Source: Methanoregula sp. (GTDB lineage Archaea; Halobacteriota; Methanomicrobia; Methanomicrobiales; Methanospirillaceae). From it: 32,357 nucleotides of DNA. Within the stretch, counting starts at the first letter, position 1, and every line of letters starts with the position of its first letter. The translations under genes were made by a program, and so were the position numbers. Below are positions 23,435 through 31,356 of this stretch, piece by piece. The notes below the pieces were generated by a model, which was given only the letters and a program-made list of their open reading frames with translations, was not told where the DNA came from and did not search any database. The stretch spans positions 1 through 32,357 of the forward strand of contig JAJRBZ010000074.1 in assembly GCA_028679185.1 (NCBI GenBank), in the 5' to 3' direction.

Positions 23435-23878
23435 TTATCTTTTCTCGATACTACCCGCCCCGACCGTAATACCTGCACTTTTAATAAGATAATATCCCCC
23501 GGCAAGACCGACAACAATTACACCGATTCCTATCAACTCAAAACCAAAATCAATCCCGGACATGCCGGTAGGATCGAGCAGAATAACCTTCCTCGCGATC
23601 GCAATGATAGCGAGAAGAACAACGATCTCAACGTGGATCGAATTTTCACTGAAATACGCCTTTATGGTATCTAACAGCTCAATGCCGATGAGCACCAGCA
23701 GGAAAGCCCCAAGAACAGTGGTAAGTTCGTGGGATTCAAGCAGGAAGAGTGGATCGTTGCTCAGTGATTTGATAATGGACCAGACGAGTTCCAAAAGTGC
23801 TGCTGCAAGTACGAGAATAAGCAGGGCCATAAGCGCCCCGTAGACAAATTTTTCGAATTTATTGACGATTTCAATCAT
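23435..23878 (-). CDS. PsiE-like small membrane protein coupled to cobA
   Basis: This 147-residue protein has four predicted membrane helices: ALMALLILVLAAALLELVW, TTVLGAFLLVLIGIELLDTI, EIVVLLAIIAIARKVILLD and ELIGIGVIVVGLAGGYYLI. Conserved-looking polar points lie in the loops (ESHELTTVLG, YFSENSIHVEIV). It matches the PsiE (phosphate-starvation-inducible E) family, whose biochemical role is unknown. Its ATG overlaps the cobA stop by four bases (ATGA), so it is the last gene of the hemB-hemL-hemC-cobA operon and is translationally coupled to the SUMT gene. This suggests a role tied to tetrapyrrole flux or metal supply, but that is guilt by association only. Confidence 0.85.
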   Translation of the reverse strand: MIEIVNKFEKFVYGALMALLILVLAAALLELVWSIIKSLSNDPLFLLESHELTTVLGAFLLVLIGIELLDTIKAYFSENSIHVEIVVLLAIIAIARKVILLDPTGMSGIDFGFELIGIGVIVVGLAGGYYLIKSAGITVGAGSIEKR

Positions 23879-24642
23879 ATCCGTCCTCCTTCAGCAGGTA
23901 CAAGGTCAGGACAATCCGGGTCATATAATTTTACGACGTCCCCGATCACGATTACTGCCGGGGGTTTAATGCCTTTTTTTCTGGCAGATTCGGCAATATC
24001 TGACAGTGATCCCGTTGTCACCCGCCGGTCTTTACGCAGACCCCGTTCAATAACAGCAACCATCGTACTGGCTGCCTTGCCATTCCTGATAAGCACGTCA
24101 GCAATCTTACCAAGGTTAGCCACGCCCATCAGGATCACGATTGTACCCCGACTCTTTGCAAGCAGTTGCCAGTCAAGAGCGGGTTCTGCTTTGGTCGGGT
24201 CTTCATTGCCGGTGAGGATAGTTACCTGCGATGCATATTTCCGGTGTGTGAGGGGTATTCCGACAGATGCCGGAACGGCAAGTGCACTGCTCACACCTGG
24301 CACCATCTCAATCGGTATTCCGGCGCTGCGGACTGCTTCTAGTTCTTCTCCACCCCGCCCGAACAGGAAAGGATCACCCCCTTTTAGCCGGACAACATTC
24401 ATGCCCTTCTTTGCCCTGTCAATGATCAGGGCTTCAATCTCACCCTGCTCTAATGTGTGTTTCCCACCATACTTCCCGCAGTCAACCTTTTCAGCATTCG
24501 CAGGTAATGATGCAAGAATTTCTTCTCCGGGCAGCTGGTCAAATAACACAACATCAGCGGCATTGATCACGATTCTTGCCCGCTGCGTAAGGAGCCCTTC
24601 TCCGCCCGGGCCGGATCCGACAAGATATACTTTACCATTCAT
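23875..24642 (-). CDS. cobA: CobA/SUMT, uroporphyrinogen-III C-methyltransferase
   Basis: SUMT methylates C2 and C7 of uroporphyrinogen III to give precorrin-2, the branch point to cobalamin, siroheme, F430 and archaeal heme. Motifs are VYLVGSGPGGEGLLTQRA, VLFDQLPGEEIL, VDCGKYGGKHTLEQGEI, VRLKGGDPFLFGRGGEELEA, EMVPGVSSALAVPASVGIPLTHR and VILMGVANLGKI, all standard for SUMT. The 255-residue length corresponds to the single-domain enzyme, not fused to HemD or CysG. The start overlaps hemC by 11 bases. The precorrin-2 dehydrogenase that takes the product is at 30343-30969, in a separate unit with hemA. Confidence 0.95.
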   Translation of the reverse strand: MNGKVYLVGSGPGGEGLLTQRARIVINAADVVLFDQLPGEEILASLPANAEKVDCGKYGGKHTLEQGEIEALIIDRAKKGMNVVRLKGGDPFLFGRGGEELEAVRSAGIPIEMVPGVSSALAVPASVGIPLTHRKYASQVTILTGNEDPTKAEPALDWQLLAKSRGTIVILMGVANLGKIADVLIRNGKAASTMVAVIERGLRKDRRVTTGSLSDIAESARKKGIKPPAVIVIGDVVKLYDPDCPDLVPAEGGRI

Positions 24643-25522
24643 ATTTTATTCCCAGTTTCCGGTATGCCTCAGCAATCAGGTCACGTGCCTGGATATGAAG
24701 TTGTTTTCCCTGTTTTCGTGCCTGCTCAATAGTCTGTACATCCGTTTCAATCCGTTCTGTGCGTTTACCATCCAGCGAGAGTACTTCTGCGATCAGGTGC
24801 CCGGCGCAGCAGTAGATACCCAGAGGGGTGTAGCATCCGCCTCCAAGTTGTTCCATTACAGCTCTTTCGACAGCCACATCAGTACGGGTTTGTGTATGGT
24901 CGAGCGCGGAGAGTTCCTCCATGAGAGAGGGATCTGCCCGGCTGACAACAGCGATTGTTCCCTGGTTGGGTGCCGGGACAAATTTTTCCGGGGGAAGGCG
25001 TTCACCATGGATACGTATTCCAAGACGTATAAGTCCTGCTTCTGCCACTATGATGGCGTTGAATTCACCGGTGGCCATTTTACGGATCCGGGTATCGACA
25101 TTGCCCCTAAGGTCTTTTATAGTAATTCCGGGATCATGTCGGAGGATCTGAGCCCGCCTGCGCGTGCTTGATGTTCCGATTACCCTGACTGCGTTCAGGG
25201 AGCCCTGATAGGCAAGATAATCGGCAACTGAATCACGTTTGAGTACAGCGGCGGTAACAAGGCCACTCGGGCGGTATGCCGGGATATCTTTCATACTGTG
25301 CACAGCACAATCAATAGTTCCGTCAAGGATAGCATCGTCAAGTGCCCGGACAAAAACCCCCTGTCCACCGATCTCGTGAAGGGGTACTCCCGTCTTTGTG
25401 TCCCCATGAGTTGTAATGATTACCTGTTTGGCATCAATGTCACGTGCGGAGAGCATTTTGCAGACTGCAGATGTTTGTGCGAGTGCCAGCTTGCTCCCGC
25501 GTGTTCCTATTCTGACAGACAT
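24632..25522 (-). CDS. hemC: HemC, hydroxymethylbilane synthase (porphobilinogen deaminase)
   Basis: HemC polymerises four porphobilinogens into hydroxymethylbilane. The 296-residue protein shows [22 protein letters not shown] with catalytic D79, [26 protein letters not shown] and the cofactor loop GGGCYTPLG, where C230 should carry the dipyrromethane. The start overlaps hemL by 16 bases and the end overlaps cobA by 11. A hemD-like gene that would close the ring to uroporphyrinogen III is not found between hemC and cobA, nor elsewhere in the window. Confidence 0.96.
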   Translation of the reverse strand: MSVRIGTRGSKLALAQTSAVCKMLSARDIDAKQVIITTHGDTKTGVPLHEIGGQGVFVRALDDAILDGTIDCAVHSMKDIPAYRPSGLVTAAVLKRDSVADYLAYQGSLNAVRVIGTSSTRRRAQILRHDPGITIKDLRGNVDTRIRKMATGEFNAIIVAEAGLIRLGIRIHGERLPPEKFVPAPNQGTIAVVSRADPSLMEELSALDHTQTRTDVAVERAVMEQLGGGCYTPLGIYCCAGHLIAEVLSLDGKRTERIETDVQTIEQARKQGKQLHIQARDLIAEAYRKLGIKYEW

Positions 25523-26754
25523 TTTTTATACACCTGGGCAAGTGTGGCGAGATCCTGATCGCTGTGAGCTGATGAAAGGAAATTTGTCTCAAACTGCGAT
25601 GGTGGAAGGAAGATGCCATTATCCTGCATCCGTTTCCAGAACCTGCTGAATGACACGGTGTCACATTCCTTTACCTCGCTGTAGTTTTTCGGGGGTTCAT
25701 TACGGAAGAACCATTTGAACATCGACCCGAGCCTGATAAATGATCCGGTGTGTACAGTATCCAGCGACTCTTCAAGAATACGCGTCTTTTCATCGAGATC
25801 ACGGTAGAGCGTCGGATCTTCGTGCAGCCATTCCAAAGTCGCTATACCTGCTGTGAGTGAGAGGGGATTACCAGAGAACGTACCTGCCTGGTATACCGGA
25901 CCCTGGGGTGCAACCAGCTCCATTATCTCACGCCGGCCACCAAATGCGCCAATAGGAAGTCCTCCCCCGATAATTTTTCCTAACGTTGTGAGATCCGGCC
26001 GGATATCATACAATTCCTGTGCTCCGCCAATACCGAGCCTGTAACCAGTAATAACCTCATCGAAAATCAGGAGCACATCATGTGCACGGGTGATTTCCCT
26101 GATATCACGCAGGTAGTTGTCTTTTGGCAGGATAGGTCCGAGATTACCAAGTACCGGCTCGATTATAAGTGCGGCAATATCAGTATTTACTTTCAAAAGA
26201 GCTTCCAGAGCTTCGGGATCATTGTACGACACCTGCCGTGTATGGGCTACAAGATCCGAAAGCACACCGGCAGAATCCGGAACACCCAGTGTTGTGGCGC
26301 CCGAACCGGCTTTGACCAGCACCGCATCATGGGCACCATGGAATCCACCCTCGATCTTAACAATATCTTTTTTTCCCGTAAAACCCCGTGCGAGACGGAT
26401 CGCGGCCATCGTCGCCTCAGAGCCACTTGATACGAACCGCACCATGTCCATACCCTTATGATCGCCCGTGATCATTTTTGCAAACATGGGTTCAAGCGGT
26501 GAAGGTGTGCCATACAGCCAGCCGCTCTCCAGTTGTAATTCGATTGCTTTTCTGATCCGGGGGTGCGCATGCCCAAGAATAAGCGGGCCGTAAGCCATAC
26601 AGCAGTCAATAAATACGGAACCATCAACAGTCGTAAGATGCGAACCGCTTGCATGTGCGGTGTAAAAGGGGTATGGTTTAATAGCCCGGACCGGACTGCT
26701 GACGCCTCCGGGCATCAGGGTTTTTGCGGTCGCGAATAAGTCACTGCTTTTCAT
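25507..26754 (-). CDS. hemL: HemL, glutamate-1-semialdehyde 2,1-aminomutase
   Basis: HemL is a PLP enzyme that converts glutamate-1-semialdehyde to 5-aminolevulinate in the C5 pathway. The sequence contains [72 protein letters not shown] (D232 binds the PLP ring nitrogen) and [16 protein letters not shown] with the Schiff-base lysine K260. The open frame extends to 26781, but the ATG at 26754 (MKSSDLF) matches the usual start, gives 415 residues and overlaps hemB by 14 bases. Its substrate comes from HemA, encoded 2.3 kb upstream, and its product feeds HemB. Confidence 0.96.
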   Translation of the reverse strand: MKSSDLFATAKTLMPGGVSSPVRAIKPYPFYTAHASGSHLTTVDGSVFIDCCMAYGPLILGHAHPRIRKAIELQLESGWLYGTPSPLEPMFAKMITGDHKGMDMVRFVSSGSEATMAAIRLARGFTGKKDIVKIEGGFHGAHDAVLVKAGSGATTLGVPDSAGVLSDLVAHTRQVSYNDPEALEALLKVNTDIAALIIEPVLGNLGPILPKDNYLRDIREITRAHDVLLIFDEVITGYRLGIGGAQELYDIRPDLTTLGKIIGGGLPIGAFGGRREIMELVAPQGPVYQAGTFSGNPLSLTAGIATLEWLHEDPTLYRDLDEKTRILEESLDTVHTGSFIRLGSMFKWFFRNEPPKNYSEVKECDTVSFSRFWKRMQDNGIFLPPSQFETNFLSSAHSDQDLATLAQVYKKCLSE

Positions 26755-27724
26755 CCAGCCACCTGGCAGCATCGCCTGCAAAATAGGTGATGATCAGTTC
26801 AGCCCCGGCACGCTTAATGGACGTCAGGCTTTCTAATACAGTCTCCTTTTCTTTGATCCAGCCATGTTCTGCTGCACATTTAATCATGGAATATTCACCA
26901 CTTACCTGATATGCGGCGACTGGCAGGCCAAGCGTTGCGATCTCTGAAAGAATATCGAGATAAAATACGGCCGGTTTAACCATAAGGATATCAGCTCCTT
27001 CATCAGCATCCATCTGCGACTCAAGGATTGCCTCGCGGGAATTGCCAGGATTTATCTGGTATGTGGTCCGGTCACCAAAGGCAAATCCCGAATCAGCCGC
27101 TTCGCGGAACGGCCCGTAGAGTGCAGAAGCAAATTTGGTCGAGTAGGACATGATCAGTACGTTCGCAAACCCGGCATCATCCAGCGCAGCACGTATCGAA
27201 CCGACCATCCCATCAAGCATGCATGATGGAGCAATGACGTCGGCACCGCTCTTTGCATGACTTATCGCGATTTTATTCATCAGCTCAAGGGAGGGATCAT
27301 TGAGCAGGTCAGGGCCACCCCGGGTATTCCCGATAATCCCGCAATGACCATGGTCGGTATATTCGCAGGCGCAGACATCAGTAATAACCACCATCTCTTT
27401 TACTTCCGCCTTGACCCTGCGGACTGCCTGCTGCACAACACCTTCCGGATGATAGGCAGAGCTCCCTTCCGGATCTTTATCTCTGGGGATACCAAAGATC
27501 AGGATTGCCCTTATACCCCGCTTCCATAAGTCCCCTGCCACAGGTGCAATACCACCGATTGGATAACGAAACTGGCCGGGCATCGAAACGATGGGGAGGG
27601 GAACAGTGATTGTCTCATCAACAAAAAGTGGCGCGATAAGATCATTTTTCGACAAGCCGGTTTCGCACAGGAGCGGCTGAATCACGCGTGTCCGTGACCG
27701 CCTCATCCGTCGCTGGGGGAACAT
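26741..27724 (-). CDS. hemB: HemB, porphobilinogen synthase (5-aminolevulinate dehydratase)
   Basis: HemB condenses two 5-aminolevulinates to porphobilinogen. The 327-residue protein has the zinc-type cysteine cluster C118-x-C120-x7-C128 ([14 protein letters not shown]), the Schiff-base lysines K197 ([14 protein letters not shown]) and K250 (DILMVKPA), and a final [11 protein letters not shown] loop. It is therefore the Zn-dependent form. It is the first gene of the operon, 69 bases after the flavoprotein reductase gene, with its own TATA-like element (27766-27774) and an inverted repeat just upstream. GGAGATGAT lies nine bases before the ATG as a ribosome-binding site. Confidence 0.96.
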   Translation of the reverse strand: MFPQRRMRRSRTRVIQPLLCETGLSKNDLIAPLFVDETITVPLPIVSMPGQFRYPIGGIAPVAGDLWKRGIRAILIFGIPRDKDPEGSSAYHPEGVVQQAVRRVKAEVKEMVVITDVCACEYTDHGHCGIIGNTRGGPDLLNDPSLELMNKIAISHAKSGADVIAPSCMLDGMVGSIRAALDDAGFANVLIMSYSTKFASALYGPFREAADSGFAFGDRTTYQINPGNSREAILESQMDADEGADILMVKPAVFYLDILSEIATLGLPVAAYQVSGEYSMIKCAAEHGWIKEKETVLESLTSIKRAGAELIITYFAGDAARWLDEKQ

Positions 27725-27765
27725 ATTTGTAGTATCATCTCCTGTCTTTCTGTCTGGTTACACTT

Positions 27766-27789
27766 TCTTAAATCCATCATATTTATGAT
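27766..27789 (-). promoter_or_regulatory. hemB operon promoter with upstream inverted repeat
   Basis: On the minus strand GATTTAAGA (27766-27774) is a TATA candidate giving a leader of about 20 bases that includes the Shine-Dalgarno. Directly upstream, 27776-27789 reads ATCATA-AA-TATGAT on the minus strand, a 6-base inverted repeat with a 2-base centre. This is a plausible operator or activator site; the sequence could also help end the upstream flavoprotein gene. Confidence 0.45.
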
Positions 27790-27793
27790 TATA

Positions 27794-28528
27794 TTATCCA
27801 CTACCGCCAGTCTCTTCTGCAGTATGGTGCTTGAGGGCATACGCAAGCCTGAGCGCGCTCGTTATCAGGTTGCGAAGGTCTTCCTGGGTATACCGGTTAC
27901 TCTCGATCTGCTTCCAGTCTTTGGTGGTGTCTTCATCATTCTCTCCAACCCACGATGCTATGGCAACTTCCGGGGTGTGGAACCCGAGCCAGGAAAAAAA
28001 ATTCATGAGGTTACCTGCAACATGCTGCACGCCATCAACGTGGCCGACAATGATAAGACCGGCGACTTTGTCGTTGATCATGCGATTCCCGAACCATGAG
28101 TACTGGTTTTCAATTGCATTCATCCGCTCGACAAACTTCTGAACAATTGCTGAGTGGTTATTCCACCGGATCGGCGTTGCGAGGAGCAGGATATCACACG
28201 CGAGCACCGCGTCATATACGAGCTGCATCTGATCATCGTCATATTTAAGCGAGCTCTGGCAGGGATACGTGCAGTATGCCGGATTTTCTGAGTAGTTACC
28301 CTCGCAGTCATGTATGACAAGGTCTTTTAGCCTCAGAAATGTCGTTTTGCACCCAAAATTTTTGTATGTGTCAAGTGCACGCAAAAGCAGGCGTTCGGAT
28401 TTACTCATGCCGGGTTGCTGGCGACTCGAACCCGAGAGCCCGAGGACGCTGATTCCTTTGCGTTTTTCAATGTCCAGCGGTGGGATGACCGTGACACCAA
28501 ATTTTCGTCCAACAAGTGGTGCAGGCAT
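27794..28528 (-). CDS. Flavodoxin-family / NAD(P)H-dependent FMN reductase-like protein
   Basis: The 244-residue protein has a flavodoxin-like fold of the NADPH-dependent FMN reductase/iron-sulfur flavoprotein superfamily. It shows ISVLGLSGSSRQQPGMSKSERLL (phosphate-binding loop of FMN), DDDQMQLVYDAVLACDILLLATPIRWNNHSAIVQKFVERM, and a later VGHVDGVQHVAGNLMNFFSWLGF. Four cysteines (C60, C75, C86, C90) include a small cluster C-x10-C-x3-C near residues 75-90, looser than the compact motif of methanogen iron-sulfur flavoproteins, so Fe-S binding is uncertain. A roughly 25-residue N-terminal extension precedes the first strand. It is divergent from a DUF2769 gene, 109 bases away, and read in the same direction as the hem operon downstream. 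Confidence 0.85.
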   Translation of the reverse strand: MPAPLVGRKFGVTVIPPLDIEKRKGISVLGLSGSSRQQPGMSKSERLLLRALDTYKNFGCKTTFLRLKDLVIHDCEGNYSENPAYCTYPCQSSLKYDDDQMQLVYDAVLACDILLLATPIRWNNHSAIVQKFVERMNAIENQYSWFGNRMINDKVAGLIIVGHVDGVQHVAGNLMNFFSWLGFHTPEVAIASWVGENDEDTTKDWKQIESNRYTQEDLRNLITSALRLAYALKHHTAEETGGSG

Positions 28529-28637
28529 GATTTATTATCAAGGAGCCCGCGATAATCTAGTTATTGATCTACATCTCCGGCTCTTGTGCGACCCCAGATT
28601 GACAACGCCAGCTGCCGGATCAGGGACCGGGAATTGT

Positions 28638-28880
28638 ATGCCAGACAACACGAATAAAATTATCGCGGAGAACCGGGCAAAGTGTATCTGCGAACCATGC
28701 CCGACGTATAATGAATGCATGCGGGCGGGAGATGAACTCCTGTTTTGTGTAACGGGAAAAAGCCCGACCTGTACCTTTGATAAAAAAGGATGTCTCTGCC
28801 CTACCTGTCCGGTCAAGCCGGTCCTGAAACTCAAAAAAGCATATTATTGCATACGGGGATCCGAACAGGAACAAAAATAA
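28638..28880 (+). CDS. DUF2769 cysteine-rich small protein
   Basis: This 80-residue protein contains ten cysteines: C16, C18, C21, C27, C37, C45, C52, C54, C57 and C71. They are arranged as C-x-C-x2-CPTY-x4-C, FC-x-TGKSPTC, GC-x-CPTCPV and YYC-x-RG. This is the DUF2769 pattern found in methanogens; the function is unknown and the Cys spacing suggests metal or Fe-S binding. The frame is open far upstream, but the ATG at 28638 is where the family begins; upstream residues overlap the divergent flavoprotein gene antisense. Pairing with a flavoprotein raises a redox role as a possibility. Confidence 0.82.
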   Translation: MPDNTNKIIAENRAKCICEPCPTYNECMRAGDELLFCVTGKSPTCTFDKKGCLCPTCPVKPVLKLKKAYYCIRGSEQEQK

Positions 28881-29035
28881 AACCTGCTAAAAAAAATAGA
28901 CGTTGAACCAAAATAACTTCTTTTATAAAATATTTTTATCCTTTTGTAAAGGTAAGATGGCTCTCATTACCCTTGGATAATGCCCATTGGAAGAGATATT
29001 GATTCCCCTGCCTGCCCTGATTCATTATCTGGCAG

Positions 29036-29041
29036 AAAAAA
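29036..29041 (-). terminator. T-run after hemA
   Basis: Six T on the minus strand begin 13 bases beyond the hemA stop codon and probably end the precorrin-2 dehydrogenase-hemA transcript, so this unit is separate from the hemB operon. Confidence 0.4.
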
Positions 29042-29054
29042 CCACTCCAAAGCG

Positions 29055-30350
29055 TTAAACACGAGGCTCATTATTCCCTCCGAATTGGCCGCTATCGATC
29101 CTGTCTCCCTGAGTAATCGCTCTGACAAGCGCCTTTGCCATAGTAAGGTCTCCTTCCTCGGCACTCTCACGGATGGAAAAGGTTGCATCTGTGAGAAGTT
29201 TTTTTGCCAGAACCCGGGTCAGGTCATCGACAATCTCTGCTATTCTGGTATCTGAACAATCCAGTCGGGCGATTGCCCGGTCCCGCTCCCGAATTCGTAC
29301 GGCATCCGCCCACATATGCAGTGCTGCGAGCATGTCATCAGCAGATTTCCGGTTGAGGTGACGCAGGAAAATTTCGAGTTCCGCATCAACAAATTCACGG
29401 GCCCTCTCTGCTTCTGCTTTCCGGGTGCTCATGGTCTGCTCGTTGATGGTGCGCAGGTTGTCAATGGAAAAAAGGCGAACCCCGTCAATTGTCTCTGCCC
29501 CATCCTCGACATCCCGTGGCTGGGCGATATCTATAAGGATAAGCGGACGGGGGTGCCCCTCCACAGGCCAGCACCTGTTTTTCATCGCGTGCGCCAGCTC
29601 TTTTTTATGTATGATCGGGTGGGGTGCAGACGTGCAGGATATCACAACATCCGAGAGTGTGATGTAGTGGTAGAGTTCTGACAGGCGTACTGCCCTGCCC
29701 CCGATCTTGTTTGCAAGAATAACTGCCCGCCCGTATGTCCGGTTTGCCACATATATTGCAGTCAGTTGTTTTGCGGCAAGGGCCTGGGCAACCAGCAACC
29801 CCATCTCACCACTACCCACTACAAGGATATGCTTGCCTTCGAGACTCCTGATTTCAGATTCAGCGAGTAAAACGGCCGCAGAGCCTATGGATACAGCACC
29901 ACGGTTGATTAGTGTGCGTCTGCGCACTTCTATGCCGACGTGAACTGCCTTGTTGATACAGAATTCCAGAAAGGGGCTTGCAGTCCCGGATTCCTGTGCA
30001 TCAGCCAGTGTCTTCTTCAACTGCCCGATGATCTGGTCTTCACCGACAATCATGGAATCGATACCAGACGCGAGGCTGAACAGGTGACGAAGTGCACCTG
30101 TCCCGTCATGCACAAAGAAATCCCGTCTTCCCTGTTCGATCAGGAAATCCCTGAGCTCACCTGCACCACCTTCAACGATCAGTTCGACACGGTTACAGGT
30201 CTGGAGCAGGAGGACCCCTCTGAACCGCTGGCCGGCTTTCTGGAGAAATCCAGGTTCATCAGGAAACCGGAACGCTTCAAGAGCCATGACATTTGCCGCA
30301 TGATGGCTTACGCCGGCAATTGCGAGGGGGATAGCAGATGATTCATTCAT
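29055..30350 (-). CDS. hemA: HemA, glutamyl-tRNA reductase
   Basis: HemA reduces glutamyl-tRNA(Glu) to glutamate-1-semialdehyde with NADPH, the entry to tetrapyrrole synthesis. The 431-residue protein shows the N-terminal catalytic domain with C52 in LLLQTCNRVELIVEGG, then ASGIDSMIVGEDQIIGQLK, RTLINRGAVSIGSAAVLLAE, the NADPH-binding HILVVGSGEMGLLVAQALA, VANRTYGRAV, and a C-terminal helical dimerisation domain. The start overlaps the upstream precorrin-2 dehydrogenase gene by eight bases. Coupling the first enzyme of the pathway with the enzyme that commits precorrin-2 to sirohydrochlorin is a common archaeal arrangement. Confidence 0.96.
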   Translation of the reverse strand: MNESSAIPLAIAGVSHHAANVMALEAFRFPDEPGFLQKAGQRFRGVLLLQTCNRVELIVEGGAGELRDFLIEQGRRDFFVHDGTGALRHLFSLASGIDSMIVGEDQIIGQLKKTLADAQESGTASPFLEFCINKAVHVGIEVRRRTLINRGAVSIGSAAVLLAESEIRSLEGKHILVVGSGEMGLLVAQALAAKQLTAIYVANRTYGRAVILANKIGGRAVRLSELYHYITLSDVVISCTSAPHPIIHKKELAHAMKNRCWPVEGHPRPLILIDIAQPRDVEDGAETIDGVRLFSIDNLRTINEQTMSTRKAEAERAREFVDAELEIFLRHLNRKSADDMLAALHMWADAVRIRERDRAIARLDCSDTRIAEIVDDLTRVLAKKLLTDATFSIRESAEEGDLTMAKALVRAITQGDRIDSGQFGGNNEPRV

Positions 30351-30969
30351 GCAGGAATCTCTCCGTTACCTGCTGGCGTGCCATGGCAGGATCTTTTTTC
30401 AGGATCTCCCAGATTTCCGAATCGTTTAGCACTTCGCTGAGAATGGCGTTCCGCTGGGCAGGGGAGGTCTGATGTTGTTTCAGCTGCGCCCGCAGGTCAC
30501 GCTGCAATGCTATCATCTCATCAAGGGCAGGGTTGTCTTTCTCAAGTTGTTGTCGTATGAACCGTGATACGGCCGGGCTGTTTCCCTTTGTGCTGATTGC
30601 AAGCATATAGTTTTTGCCCATGGTCACTGAGGGGATGATCACATCCCCCGCTTCACCATCCGCATTATTAAACAGGATCCCTTTTGCTGTGCATAGATTT
30701 TTTATCCGGTTGTTCTGGGCAGGATCGGAAAATGCCCCGATTACCAGAAATGCACCGTTAATTATCCTTTCAATTTGCTCGTCAGAAACAGTTCCGGTAT
30801 CAAGAACTGTGCATTTTACTGGCAGCGTACTGATCTTTTGCGAGAATGAACGACTCACCACCAGTACATCGGCCTCACCCGAAAAATAGGCAGCTTTTCG
30901 TGATGCGACCGCTCCTCCCCCGAAAATGACTACCCGCCTGCCCGAACAATCCACAAAGAGGGGGATCAT
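30343..30969 (-). CDS. Precorrin-2 dehydrogenase / sirohydrochlorin ferrochelatase-type protein (Met8/CysG-N)
   Basis: The 208-residue protein oxidises precorrin-2 to sirohydrochlorin with NAD; ferrochelatase activity is possible, as in Met8p and CysG. It opens MIPLFVDCSGRRVVIFGGGAVASRKAAYF, a Rossmann fold with the G-G-G-x-V-A-x-x-K signature. It then has FNNADGEAGDVIIPSV, where the Asp corresponds to the catalytic aspartate region, and IRQQLE in the dimerisation helix. The SUMT domain of bacterial CysG is absent and is supplied by the separate cobA gene. It is the first gene of the unit with hemA. A TATA-like element (CTTAAAGTA on the minus strand, 30995-31003) predicts a leader of only about four bases. 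Confidence 0.92.
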   Translation of the reverse strand: MIPLFVDCSGRRVVIFGGGAVASRKAAYFSGEADVLVVSRSFSQKISTLPVKCTVLDTGTVSDEQIERIINGAFLVIGAFSDPAQNNRIKNLCTAKGILFNNADGEAGDVIIPSVTMGKNYMLAISTKGNSPAVSRFIRQQLEKDNPALDEMIALQRDLRAQLKQHQTSPAQRNAILSEVLNDSEIWEILKKDPAMARQQVTERFLHE

Positions 30970-30984
30970 CTGGTACTAAATAGA

Positions 30985-31025
30985 GTGATTACGTTACTTT
31001 AAGATGTTGGAATTGTCGTGATTAC
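30985..31025 (-). promoter_or_regulatory. Promoter of the precorrin-2 dehydrogenase-hemA unit with flanking direct repeats
   Basis: A TATA-like CTTAAAGTA (30995-31003, minus strand) is flanked by two identical 8-mers, GTGATTAC on the plus strand at 30985-30992 and 31018-31025, start-to-start 33 bases, about three helical turns. They could be a tandem regulator site or chance. Confidence 0.35.
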
Positions 31026-31114
31026 TTATCTTTTCTCACCACACGCTTATCGAAGGAATCCAAAAAAGGGATGCAGAAAATGAAAGGAAATGCCCGCCGG
31101 CGTCCAAGATGTTC

Positions 31115-31126
31115 GATATACTTAAA
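31115..31126 (+). promoter_or_regulatory. Candidate TATA box of the tRNA-Gly gene
   Basis: GATATACTTAAA lies about 40 bases upstream of the tRNA 5' end, which would leave a short pre-tRNA leader of roughly 10-15 bases. TTTAAA at 31145-31150 is too close to the gene to be the TATA box. Confidence 0.4.
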
Positions 31127-31158
31127 TTGTTTGAATGCTCACACTTTAAAGCACATCC

Positions 31159-31230
31159 GCGCTGATAGTGTAGTGGTTATCACTAGGCGTTGCCAACGCC
31201 TAAACCCGGGTTCGAGTCCCGGTCGGCGCA
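31159..31230 (+). tRNA. tRNA-Gly (anticodon GCC)
   Basis: The 72-base sequence folds into a full cloverleaf. The acceptor stem GCGCTGA pairs with TCGGCGC (one G-T pair), the D stem is GTG/CAC, and the anticodon stem AGGCG/CGCCT encloses the loop TTGCCAA with anticodon GCC. The T stem is CCGGG/CCCGG with TTCGAGT as loop, and the discriminator base is A. CCA is not encoded. There is no intron. A T5 run follows eight bases after the gene. It stands alone between the hemA unit and a regulator gene. Confidence 0.97.
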
Positions 31231-31237
31231 CTCGGAC

Positions 31238-31242
31238 TTTTT
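31238..31242 (+). terminator. T5 terminator of tRNA-Gly
   Basis: Five T start eight bases after the tRNA 3' end, with a further T5 near 31256; this is adequate for archaeal RNA polymerase release from a short transcript. Confidence 0.45.
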
Positions 31243-31356
31243 GTAAAATCTGACTGTTTTTATTGTGTGATTATTAATTGACAGAAATAATGTTTAAATT
31301 TTTTATGGGTATTTCCGACGAAAAAATTCAGATTAAAAACCAGGAACCCTGTCCAC

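Noticed and set aside
23969-25171. A 400-codon plus-strand open frame antisense to cobA and hemC
   Set aside because: It lies wholly opposite two secure genes, and its Ser/Arg/Pro-rich sequence with frequent rare patterns is what the complement of these genes gives. No domain is recognisable.
28314-28637. An N-terminal extension of the DUF2769 gene of about 108 residues
   Set aside because: It is the complement of the flavoprotein gene over most of its length, and the DUF2769 family begins at the ATG at 28638.
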